From: Echinometra lucunter
Taxonomy: Eukaryota > Echinodermata > Echinoidea > Camarodonta > Echinometridae
NCBI GenBank assembly: GCA_029962745.1
Contig: CM057158.1
Span: forward strand, 10,105,554 to 10,169,553
Direction of reading: 5' to 3'
DNA: 64,000 bases
Under the pieces are notes generated by a model, which saw only the letters and a list, made by a program, of their open reading frames with translations, was not told the DNA's origin and searched no databases. The translations under genes were made by a program, and so were the position numbers. Each line of letters opens with the position of its first letter. Position 1 is the stretch's first letter. Shown piece after piece: positions 47,964 to 54,796 of the stretch.

Positions 47964-49650
47964 AGAGAGAGATCTAAGATAGAATGATGTAGAATACCAG
48001 TTAAAGACAGGAAGAAGACTATAAGAGAAAGAGAGAAAAGGACATGAAATAATCAAACCGGAAGTATATAATTTAAGGTAATAATTTAAGGAATATTTTG
48101 CTGCAAAATATAGGAAATTTAGGACTGAAAATAAGTCAATGAATGAATAAATGGAAATAATTAAAAATGAATCAAATAAAACATATAATATAACTTTGTA
48201 AGAAGTAAATCTTATGTTATTCTCAGAGATGGATCCTCTTCCGTTGAGGTCGAGATACCTGTGCAGATTCCAAGACAGGAATACACGCTGGGAGATGTAA
48301 GCCTCGAAGACAAAGAAGGTGCAGTTGTGTAAGGACGTATTTTGTTACAATTACAATAGATGATAATGATAGCTCATAAACGTCCAACTTTCATATGGTT
48401 TGATCAATTGCAAGAGCGGGTTAACGCATGTTTTGATGAGGTTTTTTGCAGTTTAACACAAAGTATACCCAGGATACCTGTAGATAGTAAATGAGCTAGA
48501 CAAAGAATATGAAAGCCCCATTCGGAACCTTGGGAGGGTCGGCGGGGATCATACTAATCCCTTTCCTTACCACTCAGACACTCCCTCTTATAGAGGCTGG
48601 ATACATTAGTAAAAATTTTAGAAAATGAAATTTTGTGAAAGTATAATACTTCAGACATAACAAAAAACAAACAAACTATGCAACTGTATTCGCTTCAGAA
48701 TCGAGCGAACCAACATATCGACGTACTTGGAAGTTGGTGACAAGGTGCTGCAGATTAATGATATCGACGTGGAACACAAGGGATCGCAGTTTGCTCACAT
48801 TTGTCTCAACAGTGTGAGCTCAAACGAGGTATGTGAAGAGCATCAGCTTATATAGAAGTTGCATGATTTTTGTTAGCGGGCATTTAATCCAGCCAAACCC
48901 TGACTATACGTTATATAGTTTTTCTATGACTAAGCATATAGGCCTTATAAGAATGATGTACTCATAGACGAATCAAACTGGAACTGCCACAATCAGAGAA
49001 ACCACATTTAGAGAATACTACGGGAAGCATCGATCCCTTTAGGTGAAAAATAAACCCCAACAACAACCACCCCTAAAAATAACAAAAAGAAAAGTCCTCC
49101 GTCCTCATCTCCGAAGACTTTAGGAGGGCTGTGTGAGATTTCCGTGTAGCAATTTTTTGCTCAGAATTTTAAAACTACAATAGTAGTTTAAGCTTCTGCT
49201 AACCTTCAATTTTGTAGGCAAGCTTTCTTCCACTCCTGTGGACTTTCTCAAGCTCCCCCATCCTTGAGAAGGCCAGCGGGATTCTGGCAGTCGTATTCCT
49301 GGTGAAAAATTAAATGTCGGGAAATCCCCCCTTTATTAGACTTATACTTCATTGGCCAATAATGTATACTTTTGATTATTGAACCCTTTTGAATATTGAA
49401 CCCTGTACAGAATAAGTAATGTTTCCTCCCTGAAGATACCGATTTCTATTGCAGTTAATCGAAATATTCCTTTGTAGTAAATCAATTGAATTCAACTGCA
49501 TAACATTCTTGTTGAAATTATTATTTGCGGGTACTGAGTAAAGTTATTTCTTCTCTCTATTTTTCACTGCAGATCAAACTCACAATTCTTCGAAGGTTTC
49601 ATTTCAAAGTAACGTCGTGCACAGGAAAACAACAGTCACTGCGCCTGTAA
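35028..49650 (+). CDS. PH-like and PDZ domain adaptor protein, 13 exons, 565 aa
   Basis: Reconstructed join: 35028-35087, 35614-35801, 36346-36574, 36887-36920, 37444-37526, 42792-42863, 43508-43645, 45632-45919, 46424-46628, 47676-47766, 48227-48328, 48699-48828, 49573-49650. All introns are GT-AG and all phases agree. Residues about 21-105 fit the second half of a PH fold, ending in the helix RSDMEAWFSTIKGLIQ with the conserved Trp (W89). The middle is low-complexity with tyrosine motifs YQAL (205), YEDM (229; YxxM, a PI3K p85 SH2 ligand type) and YENV (433; YxN, a Grb2 SH2 ligand type) and a basic/proline stretch (PMPPPKHTKPKP). Residues about 468-552 form a PDZ domain (YLEVGDKVLQINDIDVEH core); its GLGF loop is degenerate. 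No signal peptide or membrane segment, so cytoplasmic. It probably acts as a membrane-proximal signalling scaffold; the family is not recognised. The last five exons are duplicated downstream. Confidence 0.75.
35614..35801 (+). CDS. adaptor gene exon 2 (PH-like strands)
   Basis: Acceptor TTATCTAG, donor GAG|GTAATA, ends in phase 2. Encodes the beta-rich part (YGECRVYCADPDKVVFEV, then DNILRITTTDDTKYINF). Confidence 0.75.
36346..36574 (+). CDS. adaptor gene exon 3 (PH C-terminal helix)
   Basis: Acceptor ACACACAG, donor AGT|GTACGT. Encodes SDMEAWFSTIKGLIQT, the typical PH-closing helix with Trp, then an acidic/basic linker with Arg/Lys clusters (HIRRQARRENEKKAK) that could bind lipids or act as a localisation signal. 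Confidence 0.75.
36887..36920 (+). CDS. adaptor gene exon 4
   Basis: A 34-base exon (EGKLKHVSLDN), acceptor TGATCAG, donor ACG|GTAAGA. Small, supported by phase continuity on both sides. Confidence 0.55.
37444..37526 (+). CDS. adaptor gene exon 5
   Basis: Encodes SPLYVNSHFNPEMLKHRDAY and a few more residues, acceptor ATATAG, donor GCG|GTAGGC. Followed by a 5.3 kb intron full of transposons. Confidence 0.6.
37709..39348 (+). mobile_element. 5'-truncated CR1/L2-like LINE, TSD GGTCTAAT
   Basis: The frame starts abruptly at the RT domain (LDPIPTNLLLHC). It shows VPYGVPQGSRLGPLLF, NADDTQLF in place of Y/FADD, WMSQHKLMLNDGKTEFL and a C-terminal NGLLFGLPDSQSSKLQ region, spread over frames 37717, 38139, 38236, 38693 and 39107. 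The 3' end is GCGCTATATAAATGGTCTAATTATT. The 8-mer GGTCTAAT is found at 37701-37708 and 39349-39356. Dead copy. Confidence 0.82.
37717..39346 (+). pseudogene. LINE reverse transcriptase fragment, broken
   Basis: Starts inside the RT palm and ends at the LINE C-terminus. At least four frame breaks. The metal-binding motif is altered (first residue Asn instead of Tyr/Phe; DD kept), and DLSVAFE replaces the usual DLSAAFD. Confidence 0.8.
39420..40900. repeat. cluster of TTACCCAAC/TTGCCCAAC motifs
   Basis: TT(A/G)CCCAAC and its complement GTTGGGTAA recur at least 20 times at irregular spacing, in both orientations, inside the large intron 5. A Tc1-like MITE (39923-40150) lies within it. It resembles a decayed minisatellite with inverted arms. 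The 84-residue frames here are not genes. Confidence 0.55.
39923..40150. mobile_element. palindromic MITE, TA target site
   Basis: Left CACTCTTAAAAATTCCGGGT and right (reverse complement) CCCTCTGAAAAATTC are inverted. Internal GGGTCA/TGACCC motifs are repeated, and AAAAGAGTCCGTT occurs near both ends. TA dinucleotides flank it (39921-39922 and 40151-40152), as for Tc1/mariner-type elements. Confidence 0.7.
40928..40991. repeat. compound (GA)n(GT)n(GC)n(AT)n microsatellite
   Basis: Dinucleotide tract in intron 5. Confidence 0.9.
40992..42791. other. intron 5, right part; no further gene seen
   Basis: AT-rich intronic sequence. Short frames at 41530 and 41750 are Phe/Leu-rich by composition, have no recognisable domain and are not supported. 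Confidence 0.5.
42792..42863 (+). CDS. adaptor gene exon 6 (YQAL)
   Basis: Acceptor TTTTTCTAG. Encodes KLQEENYQALNHGQG and more. The donor chosen, CAG|GTAGAC at 42864, keeps phase 0. Two other donors (GCAG|GTACAT at 42841, CTG|GTAGGA at 42873) are possible; the second also keeps phase 0. Confidence 0.55.
43508..43645 (+). CDS. adaptor gene exon 7 (YEDM)
   Basis: Acceptor GGTTTAAG, donor AAG|GTATAT. Encodes DEDGDDYEDMSNLLSQPLPL and a Lys-rich tail. A MITE begins nine bases into the following intron, and its target duplication includes the donor. Confidence 0.7.
43655..43923. mobile_element. hAT-like MITE at a splice donor, 9-bp TSD
   Basis: Left CATAGGCGGCGATCCCGG and right (reverse complement) AACGGCGGCGATTTCATG share AnGGCGGCGAT. 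The 9-mer GTATATAGG occurs at 43646-43654 and 43924-43932. The left copy is the GT donor of exon 7. It contains TTGCTCGCTTCGCTCGCTCG near 43801. Confidence 0.75.
44410..45590 (+). repeat. dispersed AGCGAGCG-motif repeat, third copy
   Basis: Motifs near 44583, 44717, 44918 and 45325 (GCGAGCGAGCGAAGCGAGCG), the usual phrases between them, then the pyrimidine tract, a G run (45491-45504), TCCCCCTACCCCC and a C run (about 45560-45579). Lies in intron 7. Confidence 0.6.
45632..45919 (+). CDS. adaptor gene exon 8
   Basis: Acceptor ATATTTGCAG, donor CTG|GTGAGA, 96 codons. Begins NGPGCVMQIKEDWSPDK and contains an imperfect internal duplication ISRPGDLNSND / FSRPGSLCSNV. His/Ser-rich after that. Last exon before the duplicated block. 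Confidence 0.75.
45965..46166 (+). mobile_element. tRNA-derived SINE
   Basis: The 5' part carries an A-box-like TGGTATACTAGTGAAGG and a B-box-like GGATTCGATCTC about 35 bases later, the layout of a tRNA Pol III promoter. A tRNA-unrelated body follows, then an (ATT)n tail (46158-). Lies in intron 8, just after exon 8. Confidence 0.8.
46424..46628 (+). CDS. adaptor gene exon 9A (Pro-rich)
   Basis: Acceptor CACATCATAG, donor TTAT|GTGAGA. Encodes DDIRGSLPDLSFSCE ... PMPPPKHTKPKP, a possible SH3 ligand, and the first base of the Tyr codon of YENV. Paralogue at 53220-53412. Confidence 0.75.
46736..47203. mobile_element. small foldback element of TTCGTTAKTCCGAAGG repeats
   Basis: The left arm (to about 46930) has tandem 15-16 bp units GGTTCGTTATTCCGAA with GTCCGAAAATGA variants. 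The right arm (from about 46925, resuming near 46984) has the reverse-complement units TTCGGAATAACGAACC. The outer ends GTTCGTTATTCCGAAGG and CCTTCGGAATAACGAAC are exact inverses. Lies in intron 9A and is absent from the copy B intron as far as can be seen. Confidence 0.75.
47676..47766 (+). CDS. adaptor gene exon 10A (YENV)
   Basis: Acceptor TATATGTAG, donor AAG|GTAAAT. Completes YENV and continues VEFLSNHDGQELEAKCEIG. Same length (91) as 54494-54584. Confidence 0.75.
47911..47971. repeat. (GA)n microsatellite, copy A
   Basis: Same relative position as 54752-54791 in copy B, between exons 10 and 11. Confidence 0.9.
48227..48328 (+). CDS. adaptor gene exon 11A (PDZ start)
   Basis: Acceptor TATTCTCAG, donor TTGT|GTAAGG. 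Encodes the first PDZ strands (VEVEIPVQIPRQEYTLGDVS). One codon longer than copy B. Confidence 0.75.
48699..48828 (+). CDS. adaptor gene exon 12A (PDZ core)
   Basis: Acceptor CGCTTCAG, donor GAG|GTATGT. Encodes the best-conserved PDZ part, LEVGDKVLQINDIDVEHKG, then the helix FAHICLNSV. Ends in phase 0. Confidence 0.8.
49573..49650 (+). CDS. adaptor gene exon 13A (terminal)
   Basis: Acceptor TTTTCACTGCAG. Encodes the last PDZ strand (IKLTILRR) and a tail ending SLRL at TAA. A one-base indel relative to copy B makes the tail 13 residues longer here. Confidence 0.7.
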   Translation: MKLTILRRFHFKVTSCTGKQQSLRL

Positions 49651-50325
49651 TCATGCATAATGCGTGCATCTGCTTCAAAATTTTCTTTGAAATTATAGAG
49701 CCAAAGAATGCAGCTACTACCAGGGACATTCTTATGAATACAGGCGTACGAGGAATTGGGGTCCTGGAGCGGCAGCCCCCTTCCTAAAAAATCTGGTTAT
49801 TAACAATATTCAGCAACCGTTACCTCATATTCGAGACATGAGGTTGACATTTGCTATCTTTAAAGCTTACTAACGTAAGAGAGGTCAGCTTCCGTATGGC
49901 AAACTTGCATCAATGGGTGCAGCTCATTATGCACAGGGGCGATGGTATGTGGAAGGGTGTGGTGATATGACGTATCCTCTGAAATTCTATTAAAAATCAC
50001 ACATTATTTTCATCAAATGGATAATCATTTTTCAAAATTCCGCTTCTCAGAATATTTGGAAACTAAGTAATTTTCTTCATGTTATCGTGTGTTAGTAAAT
50101 TTTAAAACTCATGCCAAAAATTCGGAAATATGAGGATTTAGCTGGCGTAAACATGATAAATACCAGAGCCTTTTCCTTTTTTTTTTTTTTTGTTTTTTTG
50201 TTGGCATTCTTGTTGGCAAAGTTAGTCTACCCCTCCCTCTACCGTAAGTGTCAAAATAGTCTAGCGACACAACCCAGTATCTATAATACACCCTGTATAA
50301 AAGGGTAACGGCAGGTTTGGTCCAC
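49651..50325. other. 3' flank of copy A, UTR-like
   Basis: Downstream of the terminal exon. The part 49690-49920 aligns with 58830-59017 of copy B (AAGAATGCAGCTACTACCAG and GTCAGCTTCCGTATGGCAAA in both). No further exon seen. Confidence 0.5.
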
Positions 50326-51120
50326 AATGAAACTTGAAACTTGAAACTTGAACATCATTCTATCGACCCCTTTCGGAGTATGAGAAAAAAATACATCATA
50401 CATGATAATAAAACATATGAATAACATGATTAAATAAGATGGCAAAAAGACACTTGTAAACAACTATGAAATTATTTTTTTTATAAGCATGTGAATCATA
50501 ACTTGAGTAAATACATGTGAATCACAACTTGAGTAAATACTTTATATATATATATATATATATATACAGTTATTACTTATGATACTATATACTTTAACAT
50601 AATAATGCGAACAAACTTGGCAAGTTTTCACATTGTTTTTACATCCTTTGTACAAAATAGGTTACGCATTTTCAATGTGTTTTTGGGCGTTTTGTATACT
50701 GAGCTGGGATATATTTGTCACTATCTTCTTTAAAATAAGCGTATTCAAAAAGGTAATGGAATTCGTCACCGATCCCACCTAAATTACAATTATTACATAA
50801 TCTATTATGTCTAGGGATACCCTCATAACGTCCCTTAACGCAGGGTAGGTGATGACTGCCACATCTAAATTTACACAAATTTATTCGACCCTTTTTCATC
50901 AAGTTGTACCAATAAGGTTCTAAGGTATGAACATCTTTAAAAATCCTATAATTTATACATTGACTACTAGTATTTTCGAAAAGCTCGTTGTGCCAGTCAT
51001 GTTTGTCTATATCTTTCAGGCGTAATTCTAGAGCAAGTCTTAGCCATGTATAGTGTTTAAATACTCCTGTTGTGACCATATATTCCCAAACCCACAGCTG
51101 TCTAAAATACTGCTAATTCA
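50326..51120 (-). mobile_element. LINE 3' fragment with (TTGAAAC)n tail
   Basis: The minus strand ends in GTTTCAAGTTTCAAGTTTC (50330-50351), a LINE-style terminal repeat. It includes a coding remnant at 50672-51079. Absent from copy B. Confidence 0.65.
50672..51079 (-). pseudogene. non-LTR element C-terminal fragment
   Basis: A 135-residue open fragment with FRCGSHHLPCVKGRYEGIPR, then CNNCNLGGIGDEFHYLF. A zinc-knuckle-like CxxC followed by GDExHxLFxC is typical of the C-terminal extension of some invertebrate LINE ORF2 proteins; the last Cys is Tyr-replaced here. No RT domain remains next to it. Family assignment is by resemblance only. Confidence 0.55.
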
Positions 51121-51666
51121 ACAGTGGTTTTATGATCTCCTCCTTATACTTATCAGCAATGCGTGATGATATAGACATGGTAATTAAATAGTTGTTGGCG
51201 TTGCGACTCATTACTTAACACTATGCAAGTGCGTTTTATACAGGCCTATTTTTTTGTGCGTTTCACTTTGTTGATTTGAACAGAGGGGTTAGATGGTGAA
51301 TGTTTGTACTAGTATTTGAAACATTAATTTACATAAGGTTTTGATATTTCCATTGTATTTTTCTGTAATATAATTTTTATGATGTGCCTACTGAGATTAG
51401 ATTTTTCGTTAACTTGCTCAACCCTATCAAACGAAAAATAGATGAATGATTGAATTAATGACAAGCCAATTCCTACATTACATCGCAATACATGTAGTTG
51501 ATTTGTATGTTGTTTACAGAAATTAATTCTGTGTTAAGTTTGGGCAAAATGATGTAATATGCCGTATAGATATACAGTTTGATCACGTGTGTGGGTCTAT
51601 GTCAATATGTGACCGAGACACTTTGAAATGATAACCATGAACTCTAAACATGGCATAGAGTGATCT
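51121..51666. other. copy A downstream flank, shared with copy B
   Basis: Non-coding. GTTGGCGTTGCGACTCATTA and CACTATGCAAGTGCGTTTTA near 51195-51240 have close matches near 61893-61938. Confidence 0.6.
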
Positions 51667-51667
51667 G

Positions 51668-51843
51668 GGCCCCGTTGCATAAAACTTAGCGTTAATGGTA
51701 ACTCGATCCGTCATCAGTGGTAATTACCATGGTAACATTGCTCAACAGCCAATCAAATTCAAGGTTTCCATGGAAGTTACCACTAATGACAAAGTTACCA
51801 TCAATGGTAATACCATCAATGGTAAGTTTTATCTAAAGGGGCC
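51668..51843. mobile_element. MITE with GGCCCCGTTGCATAAAACTTA ends
   Basis: The left end is mirrored at the right (reverse complement GGCCCCTTTAGATAAAACTT). The body is made of inverted GGTAAC/GTTACC and ATCAATGGTAA motifs, so most of its 176 bases can fold. It has no counterpart in copy B, so it inserted after the duplication or was lost there. Confidence 0.75.
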
Positions 51844-51929
51844 ATGGTGACTTTACGAGATATATTTCTTGCTGCTGATTTGAGGATAATGATAGTAGGC
51901 ATATTTACAGTGTGATATCTATAGTAATT

Positions 51930-51931
<2 letters not shown>

Positions 51932-51978
<47 letters not shown>
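51932..51978. repeat. (TA)n microsatellite, copy A
   Basis: Corresponds to the longer tract 62922-63004 in copy B. Confidence 0.9.
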
Positions 51979-51982
<4 letters not shown>

Positions 51983-51994
51983 GGTATATGTATG

Positions 51995-52261
51995 CACCCG
52001 CGTAGCTAGCCAGGAAAGGGGTGATGGGGCGGACGTGCCCCCAAACGCCCCCTTCAAAAAATAGAAAAAGGTGAGAGAACATAGGAAGAGAAAGAGCAGA
52101 CAGGATGACAAAGAAACGGCATAACTTCAGAGCTTTACGCGGGAGTGGGGACCCCCCCCCCCCCCTCCCTACATTCTTTCCCCTATAGGGAGTGCGCGAA
52201 GCGTGCTCAATATGTAAATCGCACCTTCGCCCCCTAAAATGATATTTTGGCTACGCCGGTG
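51995..52261. mobile_element. hAT-like MITE, copy A
   Basis: Starts CACCCGCGTAGC and ends GGCTACGCCGGTG, inverted. Contains a C run and purine tract. Present at the equivalent place in copy B (63005-63250), so it was there before the duplication. Related in sequence to the left part of 6892-7640 (inverted). Confidence 0.7.
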
Positions 52262-52639
52262 TGTATGTGCATGGGTATTTACAAAAAAGTATGCATATAT
52301 GCACATAATTATACCTTTCAATGCGCTTTATCATCATCTGAATGTTTTAGTTTTGTCAACAGTAACTTTTTGTGTTTAGGTACTAACATGTCTTTCACTG
52401 ACCAAAAGGGCTTTCGGATATAGGCTACATGTAATTATATAAATACGAATATCTATAAGTGCAGATATATGTAATAATTTATATATACATGTTAATTTTT
52501 TATTCAAAGCAATGACATGATTTTAATGAATTTAATGTCGGGACACTTGTAGAAATACGCCGATCTTTCAAACAGCATTCAGTTATACGAAGTATAATTG
52601 TAATCTCTGTCATATATACTGCATCATTAATGAATATGA

Positions 52640-52645
52640 AATAAA
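52640..52645 (+). terminator. candidate poly(A) signal, copy A
   Basis: AATAAA in ATGAAATAAAATTTCATTC, conserved in copy B at 63617-63622. It may end a long 3' UTR or belong to an old LINE tail. Confidence 0.3.
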
Positions 52646-52671
52646 ATTTCATTCTGTTTAATTCACACAGT

Positions 52672-53171
52672 NNNNNNNNNNNNNNNNNNNNNNNNNNNNN
52701 NNNNNNNNNNNNNNNNNNNNNNNNNNNNNNNNNNNNNNNNNNNNNNNNNNNNNNNNNNNNNNNNNNNNNNNNNNNNNNNNNNNNNNNNNNNNNNNNNNNN
52801 NNNNNNNNNNNNNNNNNNNNNNNNNNNNNNNNNNNNNNNNNNNNNNNNNNNNNNNNNNNNNNNNNNNNNNNNNNNNNNNNNNNNNNNNNNNNNNNNNNNN
52901 NNNNNNNNNNNNNNNNNNNNNNNNNNNNNNNNNNNNNNNNNNNNNNNNNNNNNNNNNNNNNNNNNNNNNNNNNNNNNNNNNNNNNNNNNNNNNNNNNNNN
53001 NNNNNNNNNNNNNNNNNNNNNNNNNNNNNNNNNNNNNNNNNNNNNNNNNNNNNNNNNNNNNNNNNNNNNNNNNNNNNNNNNNNNNNNNNNNNNNNNNNNN
53101 NNNNNNNNNNNNNNNNNNNNNNNNNNNNNNNNNNNNNNNNNNNNNNNNNNNNNNNNNNNNNNNNNNNNNNN
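52672..53171. other. assembly gap, 500 N
   Basis: Exactly 500 N, a likely placeholder length. Lies at the junction of the two duplicated copies, so the true distance and content are unknown. Confidence 0.99.
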
Positions 53172-53219
53172 AAAGGCTTTTCCATTTTTCCTTCAAATGT
53201 TTTATAAAACACATCACAG

Positions 53220-53412
53220 AACGACATTAGAGGATCCTTGCCCTTAAGACCTGACCATTCACTCTCTTATGGCACGGACCACAACGAACAGGACAAGAGA
53301 TATACCTCTGTCAGTAAGGGGAGAAAATGTCGGCCACCAATGCCACCCCCAAAACACACCAAACCGAAGCCGACGGCACAAGTTCAGCCACAACATGTGG
53401 CCGAGGACCCAT
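53220..53412 (+). CDS. exon 9B (Pro-rich)
   Basis: Acceptor CACATCACAG, donor CCAT|GTGAGA. Twelve bases (four codons) shorter than 9A. PMPPPKHTKPKP is identical, but the preceding 30 residues are largely replaced (HNEQDKRYTSVSKGRK). Confidence 0.7.
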
Positions 53413-54751
53413 GTGAGAGAACTTGTTTCATTCCATATTTTCGTTTAAAAATCATCCCGACTGGGCTAATGGTGCACAGCTCGATCTTTAGTAAACATAA
53501 GTAGGCATGGTTCTAGAGCAAAGACTTTGGGGTGCTACTGGGGGCTTGGCGGATGGTAATGTGTATTAGAATGCACATGAAATGAAAGTTGCACCTATAT
53601 CGTCCATTTTTATGAGGTGGGGGGGGGGGGGGGGGGGGGGAGTGGGCTTGGACCCCAAAGCCTCCTGGTAGAACCGCGCCTGGTAATTATTAACAAAGTA
53701 TAATCTGAGAAGTTCACTGGCTCAGCCGGACTGGCTTAAGGGGGGGGGGGTGAGGTGGGGGGGGGGGAACATAAAATCACAGATACTCTACTCCCCCCCC
53801 CCATAATCATTCCTATTAGAGAGTCTATTCAGAATACATCAACTTTTCCAAACATCTCTCTGTCTTTCTCCCTCTACCTCTCATTTTATCTGTACTTCAG
53901 ACTTTGAAGTTATTTTGAATTGGTTAATGAACTCACACACCTTCAGACCCATGCATACATCCCAACCAACATCTGTGGATAAGGCTACGGGTTGAGCTAA
54001 AGTTATTATGACGCTAGTCTAGATTCTGGACTCTTTTTATGAAGTTTTTATATTCCCCGAAACAGCTGCCAAACTCACTGTACGCGTCAAGTCGAGTGAT
54101 GGCGCGATCCCGAGAACCTCAAAACCTGTCCGCCCGGGTGGACAGGTTCTCTGAGGTTCTCGGGATCGCGCCATCACTCGACTTGACGCGTACAGTGAGT
54201 TTAGCAGCTGTTTCGGGGAATATAAAAACTTCATAAAAAGAGTCCAGAATCTAGACTATTATGACGCCTAATTTCGTTTTTTCCTTATAGGTCGTGAGCA
54301 GGGTCCCACTTTTCCCCTATACCGCGCGCAAATGTGTACACAATCGTTGCTGTTAACAAGGGCCTGCTATATAGTTACAGCAGCTGGGCGAACCTAGTGA
54401 GCCCCTCTATCAAACTCTACATAATCATGGTGCAAGCAGATGGAAATTTTGTGTGATCAGATAGTTTTATGAACCTTTTTTTTGTATACGTAGATGAAAA
54501 TGTGGAATTCCCCCTTGACCATAATGGACTGGAGCCTGAGGCAAAATGTGAAACTGGAGATAGGATTAGAAGTATCCGGCAAAGGTAATGTTACTAGTTC
54601 ATACTTTTATGAACTATTAGTGATCATATCCAATGATATTGAAGTATTTATAAGTAGTCTTATTATACATCCATTTGCATTTTTGGTAGTTTACCTTGTT
54701 GATGAATGAGGGCCGAAAGAAATGCTGATCTACAGTACAAGATAGATAGAC

Positions 54752-54796
<45 letters not shown>

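Larger units (their letters stand above)
46385..52671 (+). repeat. tandem segmental duplication, copy A
   Basis: Shares exons 9-13 and their introns, (GA)n and (TA)n tracts, an embedded hAT-like MITE and the terminal GAATATGAAATAAAATTT with copy B (53172-63650), in the same order. The right end is cut by the N gap, so the exact junction is unknown. Confidence 0.85.

Noticed and set aside
52658..53227. 184-189 aa minus-strand frames across the gap
   Set aside because: Almost entirely N; only a few flanking codons are real.
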